Shown: piece by piece, positions 34,840-45,925 of the stretch
Position numbering within the stretch: position 1 is the first letter of the stretch
Layout of the letters: each line of letters opens with the position of its first letter
NCBI RefSeq assembly: GCF_023898315.1
Contig: NC_064615.1
Location: forward strand, 735,489,450-735,553,449
Direction: 5' to 3'
Length of the DNA stretch: 64,000 nucleotides
Origin: Schistocerca nitens
Taxonomy: Eukaryota > Arthropoda > Insecta > Orthoptera > Acrididae
Program-made: the position numbers and the translations under genes
The notes under the pieces: generated by a model
Told to the model about the DNA's origin: nothing
The model's database searches: none
The model's input: only the letters and a program-made list of their open reading frames with translations

Positions 34840-35294
34840 AATTATAGGAAGAATTCATGCAAAAACATGATCGAGACAGGTACTTTATTTTTTCAAGATA
34901 TGAAATACAATGGGACTTATAAAAATGTATTCAATCGTAAAATGCAGCAGACGCTAAGGAGGGCCGTCGCTTCGAAAACGCCATATTCTGCCGAGCTTGG
35001 CTGGTAGCGCTGCGCGGCAAGTGGCGAACGTGACTTAATTTGCATTTTATGAATTCTACGCCTGTTGTCAACACAAACCAGAAAGTCTTATGTGCTGCTG
35101 CTCGATCCGACATCAGCGGCCAAGGGACTTTTCCAACCAAGGACAGTTACGAAGCTTGTAGCTATAAACAAAAACTTTGACCTTAGTTATTGGCTAAACC
35201 GTTGGTCAAATAAAAATTGGAAGAGAAATTATCTGAATTTATTGTAGGCGATGTTTCCGTATACTTCGAGGGGTTATCTTTTTAATGTGTCGTC

Positions 35295-35332
<38 letters not shown>

Positions 35333-35339
35333 TGAGTGT

Positions 35340-35380
<41 letters not shown>

Positions 35381-36319
35381 CGGGGTAGAGAGAAGGGGGA
35401 GTCAGGTAAAATGAAACCAGGATTGGCTCTCTTTCTTTCCCATGATTTATCAATCTCTAAAACACATATAATACAGTATCGTAGCTTAGCACGTCCTGTT
35501 GCTACCGTCTTAACGAAAAACTTGACATCAAGCACACTATGAATTAAATTTGCTATTCTGTTATTTCTCTGGGCTTTGTGGATTGTTTTAAAAGCGCCAT
35601 TAGTTTTATGACGACAACGGAATCTCTCACGCCTCCCTATTAGCCTGAGTGCTTATGGACTCAAGGTTCAGTTTTATCACTCTAAACTATCGCTTTCACT
35701 GCTCAGATCTCTTATCAGCAGATACCTAAGAATATATAATCTTTCCATATCTCTTGTTGATTGTGCTTGTAGTAAGACACTGATCGACCTTTTAATCTAA
35801 CAGTTTGCGTATTTTCGCATAGCTTAAAGGGATTTTTATTTTTTTTTTTTTTACACGCAAGTATAATAAATTACCATGTCTCCTCCAAATGCCCTACTGA
35901 TGTCCTTGGCTGCTTCTAACGTTAATGATGAATCACTGTTGTATATATAGTACGCAACTGTACTTGAGATAAGACATCTTACTTTTATCTATTGTCTTCG
36001 TATAAACCACGTCAGTTGGAAATTCAGATGAATTTGTAACTAAATCTTCAGTAAAAGTAACTTTATTTTACATCATGGACAATGATATTTCATGTTCAGA
36101 GATCCATCATCATGTGTTCTTTAGCCTGATTAAAATTACTTGATAGTTGGCACCACATACTTGCCACTACACGTACTGCAGCTGCTGTTCCGGTGTGATC
36201 TCGAATCCTGAATTTGACCCTTTAATCTCGTATTTCTTCAGATGCACGAGCGTTTCATACACACTGCTAACCAAGCACTACTGGAGCCTTTCACAATACA
36301 AACGATTCAGTGTCACATA
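34840..36319. other. Intergenic; (GT)n-(AG)n microsatellite at 35297-35378
   Basis: A (GT)n run of about 34 bases at 35297-35330 is followed within a dozen bases by an (AG)n run of about 36 bases at 35343-35378. No gene or mobile element was recognised around it. Confidence 0.6.
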
Positions 36320-37326
36320 CACTGATGAACCAAAACACTATGACCACTGTGTACCGCAACGTTGGATGCCGTCTGGTGGTGTTGCGGGCTCGTGACGCGG
36401 TAAAAAAAAGTGTATAGCGGAGCAGACACGGACGGGGGCTACACTAGCGAAGATATGGGCTGCAAATGGGAAATTCCTTGAGATAAGCGATTTTGACAAA
36501 GGGAAGATTATTATTACGCAGAGCCTGTGAACGAGTATCTCGAAAAGAAGAATCTGGTCGAATATGCGCGTGCTACTGTCGTGAGCATCTGCGGAAAGAG
36601 GAAGGACAGCGAAAGTACCACGCACAAGCGTTCCGGAGCACACCGTTCATCGTACACTGTTGAACATGAGACCACCCGGACGTGTTCAGATGTTGACACG
36701 ACATCGCCAGTTGTAATTGCAGTGGGCACGGGACCTTCGGGAATCGACCGTCGATCAATGGAAACACGTCAGCTCTTCGGGTGGATCACACTATATTGAT
36801 GGTCGTCTCCACAAACGCCGTCATCAAGGCTCGAAACGTGCAGCGCGCCACGGACGCAGCCTTATGGGAGCAATATTATTATGCAGTCCCTTGCATGGGA
36901 CCTATGGTAGTGATCGAGTATGTGCTGACAGCTGCGAACCACCTGCATTTCTTCCTGCTGAATGTCTTGCTTGATGTCATGTTTCAGTTGTACAATTGTC
37001 CATGTCTCGGAGCCAGAACTGTGCTACAGTGGTTTGAGGAGCGTTATAGTGAGCTCATCACGTTGACGTCTCAGCGACAAAATTCGCCTGATGTAAATCC
37101 TGTGGAACCCATCTGAGTAGCTATCGGCAACCATCACCGAGTACGCAAATCAGCGGACTGTTATTTACGCGAATTACATGACCTACGCGTAGACATCTAT
37201 TGCCAAACACCTTCGCAAACATAAAAGCTATCGAAACCCTGATACGCAGGATCAGTGATCTATGTAGTTCCAAATGCGACAAAAAAGCTACTGAGGAGGT
37301 GGTCATAATGTTTTGTCTCATCAGTC
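36320..37326 (+). mobile_element. Tc1-like relic ('cactgatgaaccaaaacac' family)
   Basis: The left end 'cactgatgaaccaaaacac' and the right end, whose complement reads 'gactgatgagacaaaacat', are imperfect inverted repeats flanked by TA (36318 and 37327). The interior still follows the transposase gene of the family, for example the 'gtgcagcgcgccacggacgc' and 'gtgctacagtggtttgagga' stretches, but with many indels and no long frame. Two halves of another member flank an insert at 45448-48222. Confidence 0.85.
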
Positions 37327-37748
37327 TATACAGTTATTATGATCACAGAAGTCGGCTTACATCAGAAAAGTTTCGCACGACCCCACATGAAGCCAAATTT
37401 TTGAAGGCTGCAATTCATCGTTGCTACTGGACTATCAGAGCCTTAAATGTAAGCGTGTTATGTACCATAGTGTCGTAGACTAGGTGTTAGCGCATGAAGC
37501 TGTTGTGTTGAAGATCCTAGATTCAGAACCTCTGGAACATAGCGATTTTGTTTTCACTTCTAATTCTAATCAAAAGACTTTCATTATTCCATTATTTTGA
37601 CTTTCATTATTATTTTTATTCAATTAATCGATTTATTTAAATGTAATTTTTCTTTAAATTTCTAATAATTTGAAGCTCCATGTTCACTATCGTATTGACT
37701 TTTTTATTTGTCCTTATTTTTCTTCCTGTCATTCTTTTTTCGTTTGTA

Positions 37749-37995
37749 GGTGGTGGTGGTTAGTGTTTAACGTCCCGTCGACAACGAGGTCATTAGAGAC
37801 GGAGCGTAAGCTCGGGTTAAGGAAGGATTGGGAAGGAAATCGGCCGTGCCCTTTCAAAGGAACCATCCCGGCATTTGCCTGAAACGATTTAGGGAAATCA
37901 CGGAAAACCTAAATCAGGATGGCCGGAGACGGGATTGAACCGTCGTCCTCCGGAATGCGAGTCCAGTGTGCTAACCACTGCGCCACCTCGCTCGG
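37749..37995 (-). mobile_element. tRNA-headed SINE of the third family, copy 2
   Basis: Nearly identical to 33049-33297, with a (GGT)n-like tail. Flanked by 'ttttcgtttgta' (37737-37748 and 37996-38007). Confidence 0.92.
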
Positions 37996-38007
37996 TTTTC
38001 GTTTGTA

Positions 38008-39381
38008 ATCCGCCGGTTTCTTTTATCAGCTACAGCCAAGTGCCAACCAGGGTTGCTCATCGGACGGTTAAGCGGCAATTCGTTTAGTCAGTGTGAGGTA
38101 ACCACGAAAAGATAACGTTAAATTACACTCGCTTTTTAGCGCTGAAACTCAAATTTTTCTGTCTTGAGTTTGCTCGTAGGAGTTAGCTTGAATCGACTTG
38201 AACAGAACAATTCTGGTTTTAGTTCTGCTGCTGACTGCTGACAGCTTTTTCACAGATACAGTGCCCATCGCAAGGTTGTGGTTAGATTAGAACATGAGTT
38301 TAAATTCAGGGCTACAAAACTCAACGTCTGCCGCAGTTTAGTCGTTGGTCTTTAAAACCAACTGTCGGCAGAGCACCTCGCATTTCCATCATACCTCACG
38401 GCACTCACTTCCAACATAGCTATCAGCAATTGCGAAGTGACCCTCCATGTCTGTGTGTCGTCTATTAGCTAGCGGTAGCCGGCAGCCGATGTGGCAACAC
38501 TGGCCGGCAAGTGACAAATGTCAACTACCAAGTAATTTTAAACGGACTATAGTTTCTACACCATCACAGGAGTTTCTTTTCACTGTCTCTTGCGTCTGTT
38601 GCTAACAAAATCACGTATTAAAGTTAATGTACGGAAAATACGATTGAATTAAATAGCTTTAGGACAGAAACATTTGCCATCTCTCAGCAACACACCGTTG
38701 AAAAGTCGCTCCTTGACTGGACGAGCAACATCAGATGACCAGGTGCTTGGAGATAAGGTTAACATTTTCTGTGCTTGTCGCACCATCATCAATTGCCGGC
38801 TGGTGTCAAGAGATGTCTTCCCAACTGGGAATGGGACTGGTTCTGAAGGTCCCTGTGGCTATTTTAATACGCTCGTGGTGGACTGTAACCAGTACCTTAA
38901 GGTATGATAGTCTGATCGATTCGTGCATCATGAACCCGTAATAAAGCCGATGCCATGCAAAAACTTCTACGAAACCTGCTTTTCACCCTCCTCCAGCTTG
39001 TCTATTATGCGATACATTTTGAAATATTAAGTGCTTCTTGGAATTGAGTATTGGAATGTATAAAACACCACGGTACTAGTTGAAAGACGACATACACTGA
39101 TTTTTCTGTCCAAAACATAAAATTATTTTATGGTGCGCATTTCCTTAGTCTCCTAACAGTAATCTGAATCTGACGTGTATTTAAGGTAAGACTCTAAAAT
39201 GAATTAAAACTTGAACGACGTTCACAAATAAAGAGCGCTTGAGACCTGAACCGTTACTTTGGTCGTAATACTTTCTACAGCCATTAGAAACAGGGTCACA
39301 CTTAAAATGCTAACCTCATTGACATCATTCTCTAATATGAAAGGATTTGATAGCCACATCACCGATTGGATATTTAAAATA
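38008..39381. other. No recognisable feature
   Basis: No open frame with a motif and no paired repeat ends. Confidence 0.4.
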
Positions 39382-40803
39382 CACTCCTGGAAATGGAAAA
39401 AAGAACACATTGACACCGGTGTGTCAGACCCACCATACTTGCTCCGGACACTGCGAGAGGGCTGTACAAGCAATGATCACACGCACGGCACAGCGGACAC
39501 ACCAGGAACCGCGGTGTTGGCCGTCGAATGGCGCTAGCTGCGCAGCATTTGTGCACCGCCGCCGTCAGTGTCAGCCAGTTTGCCGTGGCATACGGAGCTC
39601 CATCGCAGTCTTTAACACGGGTAGCATGCCGCGACAGCGTGGACGTGAACCGTATGTGCAGTTGACGGACTTTGAGCGAGGGCGTATAGTGGGCATGCGG
39701 GAGGCCGGGTGGACGTACCGGCGAATTGCACAACACGTGGGGCGTGAGGTCTCCACAGTACATCGATGTTGTCGCCAGTGGTCGGCGGAAGGTGCACGTG
39801 CCCGTCGACCTGGGACCGGACCGCAGCGACGCACGGATGCACGCCAAGACCGTAGGATCCTACGCAGTGCCGTAGGGGACCGCACCGCCACTTCCCAGCA
39901 AATTAGGGACACTGTTGCTCCTGGGGTATCGGCGAGGACCATTCGCAACCGTCTCCATGAAGCTGGGCTACGGTCCCGCACACCGTTAGGCCGTCTTCCG
40001 CTCACGCCCCAACATCGTGCAGCCCGCCTCCAGTGGTGTCGCGACAGGCGTGAATGGAGGGACGAATGGAGACGTGTCGTCTTCAGCGATGAGAGTCGCT
40101 TCTGCCTTGGTGCCAATGATGGTCGTATGCGTGTTTGGCGCCGTGCAGGTGAGCGCCACAATCAGGACTGCATACGACCGAGGCACACAGGGCCAACACC
40201 CGGCATCATGGTGTGGGGAGCGATCTCCTACACTGGCCGTACACCACTGGTGATCGTCGAGGGGACACTGAATAGTGCACGGTACATCCAAACCGTCATC
40301 GAACCCATCGTTCTACCATTCCTAGACCGGCAAGGGAACTTGCTGTTCCAACAGGACAATGCACGTCCGCATGTATCCCGTGCCACCCAACGTGCTCTAG
40401 AAGGTGTAAGTCAACTACCCTGGCCACCAAGATCTCCGGATCTGTCCCCCATTGAGCATGTTTGGGACTGGATGAAGCATCGTCTCACGCGGTCTGCACG
40501 TCCAGCACGAACGCTGGTCCAACTGAGGCGCCAGGTGGAAATGGCATGGCAAGCCGTTCCACAGGACTACATCCAGCATCTCTACGATCTTCTCCATGGG
40601 AGAATAGCAGCCTGCATTGCTGCGAAAGGTGGATATACACTGTACTAGTGCCGACATTGTGCATGCTCTGTTGCCTGTGTCTATGTGCCTGTGGTTCTGT
40701 CAGTGTGATCATGTGATGTATCTGACCCCAGGAATGTGTCAATAAAGTTTCCCCTTCCTGGGACAATGAATTCACGGTGTTCTTATTTCAATTTCCAGGA
40801 GTG
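39382..40803 (+). mobile_element. Tc1-like element, apparently intact
   Basis: A 1422-bp element between TA targets (39380-39381 and 40804-40805). The ends are inverted for about 27 bp: 'cactcctggaaatggaaa' at the left, complement 'cactcctggaaattgaaa' at the right, then 'aagaacac'. It holds one complete transposase gene. The inverted repeats carry a few mismatches, so the coding potential is better preserved than the ends. Confidence 0.95.
39626..40648 (+). CDS. Tc1-family transposase, 340 codons, open throughout
   Basis: This is a DDE enzyme that excises and reinserts its element at TA. I choose the ATG at 39626 (MPRQRGREPYVQLTDFERGR), although the frame is open upstream to 39347, because the helix-turn-helix starts here: RIVGMREAGWTYRRIAQHVG at residues 20-40, then a second HTH region with GRPxR-like RRPGTGPQRR. 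Catalytic motifs are FSDESRFCLGANDGR, FQQDNARPHVSR and RSPDLSPIEHVWD. I count 32 residues between the second Asp and the Glu, two fewer than the usual Tc1 34. Length and ends fit a complete enzyme. Upstream (39382-39625) is the 5' noncoding part of the element. Confidence 0.95.
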   Translation: MPRQRGREPYVQLTDFERGRIVGMREAGWTYRRIAQHVGREVSTVHRCCRQWSAEGARARRPGTGPQRRTDARQDRRILRSAVGDRTATSQQIRDTVAPGVSARTIRNRLHEAGLRSRTPLGRLPLTPQHRAARLQWCRDRREWRDEWRRVVFSDESRFCLGANDGRMRVWRRAGERHNQDCIRPRHTGPTPGIMVWGAISYTGRTPLVIVEGTLNSARYIQTVIEPIVLPFLDRQGNLLFQQDNARPHVSRATQRALEGVSQLPWPPRSPDLSPIEHVWDWMKHRLTRSARPARTLVQLRRQVEMAWQAVPQDYIQHLYDLLHGRIAACIAAKGGYTLY

Positions 40804-41008
40804 TAATTTAGAGATGGAAAAGAATGGAAGATGACATGAGAATACGTTTTCAGAAGGCTCATGCGTGGTGCTTTACGAGGATATTATCGCCAAATAGTGC
40901 CATAGCTTTCGAAAGATCGTAAATATACGTCTTAATTGTTCTTTCGTAGGAAATCTCTGCACGAAAGGATTTACCACTTAGCAGAGGAGTTCGGCAATGG
41001 AATTGCTA

Positions 41009-41176
41009 CAGGGTGTTTCAAAAATGACCGGTATATTTGAAACGGCAATAAAAACTAAACGAGCAGCGATAGAAATACACCGTTTGTTGCAATATGCTTG
41101 GGACAACAGTACATTTTCAGGCAGACAAACTTTCGAAATTACAGTAGTTACAATTTTCAACAACAGATGGCGCTGC
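41009..41176 (+). repeat. Left terminal inverted repeat, 168 bp
   Basis: Begins 'cagggtgtttcaaaaatgac' and ends 'cagatggcgctgc'. It pairs with 42389-42556 at 167 of 168 positions. Confidence 0.96.
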
Positions 41177-41289
41177 AAGTGATGTGAAAGATATAGAAGA
41201 CAACGCAGTCTGTGGGTGCGCCATTCTGTACGTCGTCTTTCTGCTGTAAGCGTGTGCTGTTCACAACGTGCAAGTGTGCTGTAGACAAC

Positions 41290-42375
41290 ATGGTTTATTC
41301 CTTAGAACAGAGGATTTTTCTGGTGTTGGAATTCCACCGCCTAGAACACAGTGTTGTTGCAACAAGACGAAGTTTTCAACGGAGGTTTAATGTAACCAAA
41401 GGACCGAAAAGCGATACAATAAAGGATCTGTTTGAAAAATTTCAACGGACTGGGAACGTGACGGATGAACGTGCTGGAAAGGTAGGGCGACCGCGTACGG
41501 CAACCACAGAGGGCAACGCGCAGCTAATGCAGCAGGTGATCCAACAGCGGCCTTGGGTTTCCGTTCGTCGTGTTGCAGCTGCGGTCCAAATGACGCCAAC
41601 GTCCATGTATCGTCTCATGCGCCAGAGTTTACACCTCTATCCATACAAAATTCAAACGCGGCAACCCCTCAGCGCCGCTACCATTGCTGCACGAGAGACA
41701 TTCGCTAACGATATAGTGCACAGGATTGATGACGGCGATATGCATGTGGGCAGCATTTGGTTTACTGACGAAGCTTATTTTTACCTGGACGGCTTCGTCA
41801 ATAATCAGAACTGGCGCATATGGGGAACCGAAAAGCCCCATGTTGCAGTCCCATCGTCCCTGCATCCTCAAAAAGTACTGGTCTGGGCCGCCATGTCTTC
41901 CAAAGGAATCATTGGCCCATTTTTCAGATCCGAAACGATTACTGCATCACGCTATCTGGACATTCTTCGTGAATTTGTGGCGGTACAAACTGCCTTAGAC
42001 GACACTGCGAACACCTCGTGGTTTATGCAAGATGGTGCCCGGCCACATCGCACGGCCGACGTCTTTAATTTCCTGAATGAATATTTCGATGATCGTGTGA
42101 TTGCTTTGGGCTATCCGAAACATACAGGAGACGGCGTGGATTGGCCTCCCTATTTGCCAGACAGGAACCCCTGTGACTTCTTTCTGTGGGGACACTTGAA
42201 AGACCAGGTGTACCACCAGAATCCAGAAACAATTGAACAGCTGAAGCAGTACATCTCATCTGCATGTGAAGCCATTCCGCCAGACACGTTGTCAAAGGTT
42301 TCGGGTAATTTCATTCAGAGACTACGCCATATTATTGCTACGCATGGTGGATATGTGGAAAATATCGTACAATAG
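41290..42375 (+). CDS. Mariner-like transposase with DUF4817-like N-terminus, DD47D spacing
   Basis: An uninterrupted gene of 361 codons from the ATG at 41290 (MVYSLEQRIFLVLEFHRLEH). The frame is open 26 codons further up, but the protein family starts at this Met. Residues 1-60 form a DUF4817-like helix-turn-helix, followed by a second HTH (VSVRRVAAAVQMTPTSMYRL). Catalytic motifs are WFTDEAYFYLDGF, FMQDGARPHR and DRNPCDFFLWG. From the codons I count 47 residues between the second and third Asp. The extra residues fall in the segment YPKHTGDGVDWPPY. This differs from DD34D/E, DD37D/E and DD41D groups. The protein ends 29 codons after a conserved 'PDTLSKV' region at TAG 42373-42375. It is likely functional by appearance. 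Confidence 0.93.
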   Translation: MVYSLEQRIFLVLEFHRLEHSVVATRRSFQRRFNVTKGPKSDTIKDLFEKFQRTGNVTDERAGKVGRPRTATTEGNAQLMQQVIQQRPWVSVRRVAAAVQMTPTSMYRLMRQSLHLYPYKIQTRQPLSAATIAARETFANDIVHRIDDGDMHVGSIWFTDEAYFYLDGFVNNQNWRIWGTEKPHVAVPSSLHPQKVLVWAAMSSKGIIGPFFRSETITASRYLDILREFVAVQTALDDTANTSWFMQDGARPHRTADVFNFLNEYFDDRVIALGYPKHTGDGVDWPPYLPDRNPCDFFLWGHLKDQVYHQNPETIEQLKQYISSACEAIPPDTLSKVSGNFIQRLRHIIATHGGYVENIVQ

Positions 42376-42388
42376 AGTTTCCCAGACC

Positions 42389-42556
42389 GCAGCGCCATCT
42401 GTTGTTGAAAATTGTAACTACTGTAATTTCGAAAGTTTGTCTGCCTGAAAATGTACTGTTGTCCCAAGCATATTGCAACAAACGGTGTATTTCTATCGCT
42501 GCTCGTTTAGTTTTTATGGCCGTTTCAAATATACCGGTCATTTTTGAAACACCCTG
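42389..42556 (-). repeat. Right terminal inverted repeat, 168 bp
   Basis: Complement of 41009-41176 with one mismatch. It starts 13 bases after the transposase stop codon. Confidence 0.96.
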
Positions 42557-43003
42557 TATTTGCTATCTGCAGTCCTTTAACAGAGAGATAAGTAAAATAG
42601 TTTCTTTCTGCGAATGAGGAAATCGTCCAATTTCCCATATCGAATGGAAAGTTTCGATGACGTCCTGATCATTCTCAGCAAGGTGTTCCAAAACGCTGCA
42701 GTCATTTTTGTGGTAGCCTTGTGGCGTGTCAGGTGCTGGCGGTTAGTTCTGAACCCAGTTTTCACTCAAAAAAGGGCCAGTTGTAAACTTCAACATCGAT
42801 TAAACCAAAGACTCAAATGTCGCTCTCAACAAGAACTCGGTAGTAACACCAAGCCGCACCCAGACTGCCGGCGATGGTGTGGGTGTTCTCCGTCATCATG
42901 TGGACATCACGTCTCTTGATGGCCAGAAGATTCCCATTCTTCATTACAGCATTTGTATGGTATCTCCCACCATTCCTCCTAATCCTCCTATCTGTTTCCT
43001 ATA

Positions 43004-44378
43004 CTCTGACGGAAAAAGTCGCTACGTTCAAATGGTTCAAATGGCTCTGAGCACTATGGGACTTAACATCTATGGTCATCAGTCCCCTGGAACTTAGAAC
43101 TACTTAAACCGAACTAACCTAAGGACAGCACACAACACCCAGCCATCACGAGGCAGAGAAAATCCCTGACCCCGCCGGGAATCGAACCCGGGAACCCGGG
43201 CGTGGGAAGCGAGAACGCTACCGCACGACCACGAGATGCGGGCAAAGTCGCTACGTCAATAATGAGTTGTCCAACATAACCTGAAGCTCGTAGGCGTATT
43301 TCTACTTCTCGTTAATTGCCTTTCAGGCTGGGCGCAGTGTTGATGTCAGTCAGGAATGCCATTAAGGCGACGAAGAGCCACTATCAAAACTCATTTAGTG
43401 TGGACGACGTCGTAAGGAGATCGGGTTCCGAACGGCCACGTGGCACTACCGATAGGGCAGACCATCGTGTTCGGCGTATGGCTCAGTCGCTTCGTACTGC
43501 TCCTGCAGCAAAATTTGAGCAACAATTGGCACCACAATAACGTAACGAACTATTACAAATCGGTTACTTCTGAGCCACACATTCTGGCGTTCCACTGACC
43601 TCAAACTACCGATACTTGCAGCTTTAGTGGTGTCAAGCCAGAGCTCATTGGAGAGAAATCTGGAAGTCTGTTGTGTTTTTTCATGAAAGTTGATTCTGCA
43701 TCGGTGCCAGTTACGGCAGTGTCTTTGTTAGAAGGAGGCCAGTTGAAGGCCTACACCCAACCTGTCTGTGTGCTTTACACAGTCTTGCTACACCAGGAAT
43801 TATGGTTTGGGATGCGATTTCTTACGACACCAGAACCACTCTCGTAGCTATTCTACACACCGTGGCAGCAAATTCATACGTCAGCCTGGTGATTCGACCT
43901 GTTGCGCTACTATTCATGAACAGCATTCCAGGCGGCGTTTTCCGCCAGGTTAGCGCTGCCCCCATACCGCTGTTGTGATCTAACGTGCTCTACAGGGTAT
44001 CGACATGTTTCCTTGGCCTGCTCGACGACCAGGTCTCCAATCGAGCATATGCTAGCGTCATCGGACGCTAACTGTACTGTCATCGTCAAACGGTTTTAAG
44101 CGTCCCGGTATTGACCGACCAAGTGTAACATGCGTGGGACTCCATCGCACAAAATCTGTCAACACATTGCATACAAGTTTACATGCTTGCATCAATATGC
44201 AGACGGTTACACCGTTTATTAATGAACCACCATTTCACATTTGCAATGACTTATATCGCACTTGCATTAACCAGTTATCCTGCAATGTTAATCACTTAAA
44301 TATGTTACCCATACAAATATATTCCAAAAATTTCGTTACTCTACATTAATTATTGTTTAGATTTTTTTTCCGTCAGTG
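43004..44378 (+). mobile_element. Tc1-like relic ('ctgacggaaaaa' family)
   Basis: The left end 'ctctgacggaaaaagtcgc' and right end 'gattttttttccgtcagtg' are inverted and flanked by TA (43002 and 44379). The interior is a heavily decayed transposase region without long frames. A SINE at 43027 sits just inside the left end. Confidence 0.8.
43027..43243 (-). mobile_element. SINE with tRNA-Gly-like head on the common tail
   Basis: Flanked by 'aaagtcgctacg' (43015-43026 and 43244-43255). On the minus strand the head reads 'gtggtcgtgcggtagcgttc' (A box region), 'cgcttcccacg' (anticodon arm, TCC-like) and 'gggttcgattcccgg' (B box), close to a tRNA-Gly. The tail from 'gtccttaggttag' to 'gagccatttgaacc' is the same as in the Leu/Ser-headed family. 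Confidence 0.93.
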
Positions 44379-44899
44379 TATATGGTTCTGTTTACTGGAA
44401 CAGTTTATGAAGTTCAAGACCTGTTGCCATGATGGTTAACTGCACTCCTTAACGTTGAGGCGGCCTTTAACTCTCGCCACCCAAAAATCAAAGCGGTTGC
44501 ATCAGATGGTGTGCTTTAGAACCATCTGCATTTCCGCAGAGCAGCACATATACCGAGCGGCAGCCGTTATTCCTTCGGCAGGGAGGAAAAAAGCAGCATG
44601 ATTGATCGTTTTCTTGATATTACCCATCCATCACAGCACATGGAAGCTACATTCAAACACATTACCGCCCAGGTTCGTCTTGCCGAGCACTCATTTGGGT
44701 GCCGGTTTTATTTCGGGTAAAATAATAAGCTGTAAACAAGAGGGAAGTGGTCGTAGAAGCTCAAAGCACGTGACGTGCATTAGAATCTCAATAACTGGAC
44801 AACGCTCGAAAGAGCTGTGTGATGAACTGCTTGAGAACTTCATTATCTACAACTTCGTTATGGTGCATTTGAGGGAAATATAAGAAGTGTTCATTTGAG

Positions 44900-45410
44900 G
44901 GGCACAAAGCAGGTGTCGTCACTTCCTCCTAAAAATTCAAGTCTGTACTCTCAGCAGGTAAGGTGACGTTCCCCGTCTTTTTCGACGTCAGAGGTCCAAT
45001 ACTCATCGAATCCCGAATCCCTTGAACAGGGAAAAATCACAGTGACGTGTACTGTGAGACAATCCGTAGCCTACACAAGTCCATTAGGAGAGAATGACGT
45101 GGTCTGCTTACGGGGAGGGAGTGATTCTGCTCAACTATAACGCGAGTCCACGCGTCTCTAAGGCCACACAAAGTGTAATGGCCATTTCAAATTGTACCAT
45201 CTTGAGCATCCAACCTACAGCGCGGACATGTCACCCTGCGAAATCCATGTTTTTGGATCGCTGAAACAACATCTCATAGAGAATCACTTAAACTCGGATG
45301 AGGAACTGAAGGACAAAATGGAGGGTGTCTCCTGTCACAGCCACGGGAATTCTGGGAACAGGAAATCCTTCGGCTAGTGAAAAAGTGGGGTGGTTGTGCT
45401 CAGGCTTCTG
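44900..45410 (+). pseudogene. Mariner transposase relic (DD34D type), C-terminal part
   Basis: Decayed frames read VTFPVFFDVRGPIL, YCETIRSLHKSIRRE, GGVILLNYNASPRVSK (relic of HDNARPHVA), then LEHPTYSADMSPCEIHVFGS and LKQHLIEN, in the order of mariner transposases. Several frameshifts are present. The terminal repeats were not found. Confidence 0.75.
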
Positions 45411-45447
45411 GTGCTAACTTTTCAATAAGACTTCAGTTTATTATACC

Positions 45448-45925
45448 CAACCGCATTACTGAATGCTGACCTGTGAAGCTGAGTGCGCGTGACACGGTAA
45501 GGGAAATATTTGAGCGGGGCAGAGACGAATGGGGAATAGCGACGATAAGTGGCGCATATCGGGAATACACTGGCGTCAGTGGCAAAGGTCAAGTTGCTGT
45601 GGCACAGTACCTGGGACGAGAATATCGGAAACGACGAAGCTGGTCGGCTGTTCACGTTCTACTGTCTTGAGCATCTATAGAAAATGTATAAAGGATGAAG
45701 AAACCACGACTAGGCGACAAGAAGTAGAACGTCCATACCTCATCACGGAGAATAGGAATCGAAGGCTTCTCTAAAGCCCGACAGGCGGCGTCCAGTTGCA
45801 GGCCTGACGGCAGAGTACGATGCTACCTCAGAGACAAGCATTTCGGAGAACACTGTCCTCCGCACATTCTTGAATATGTTGTTCCTCACCATAATACCCC
45901 ACGTGTTCCCATGTTGATCTAAAAG
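45448..45925 (+). mobile_element. Tc1-like relic, left half (same family as 36320)
   Basis: The sequence follows the 5' part of the 36320-37326 family ('gcagagacgaatggggaa', 'agctggtcggctgttc', 'acgtgttcccatgttga') and then stops abruptly. The continuing half begins about 47538. Confidence 0.7.

Larger units (their letters stand above)
41009..42556 (+). mobile_element. Mariner-like element with long inverted repeats, apparently intact
   Basis: A 1548-bp element between TA targets (41007-41008 and 42557-42558). Terminal inverted repeats are 168 bp each (41009-41176 and 42389-42556) and differ by one base, 'ggcaataaaa' against 'ggccataaaa'. This near identity, together with the complete transposase gene, indicates very recent insertion. 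Confidence 0.97.

Noticed and set aside
35297-35378. Possible regulatory GT/AG block
   Set aside because: It is an ordinary pair of dinucleotide microsatellites with no gene nearby.
39571-40161. 196-codon minus-strand frame opposite the Tc1 transposase
   Set aside because: It is a shadow of the real plus-strand gene, rich in Arg/Pro because of GC-rich codons.
43150-43243. tRNA-Gly gene on the minus strand
   Set aside because: The A and B boxes and anticodon arm are good, but the acceptor stem does not close and the sequence runs directly into the SINE tail with a target duplication around the whole unit.
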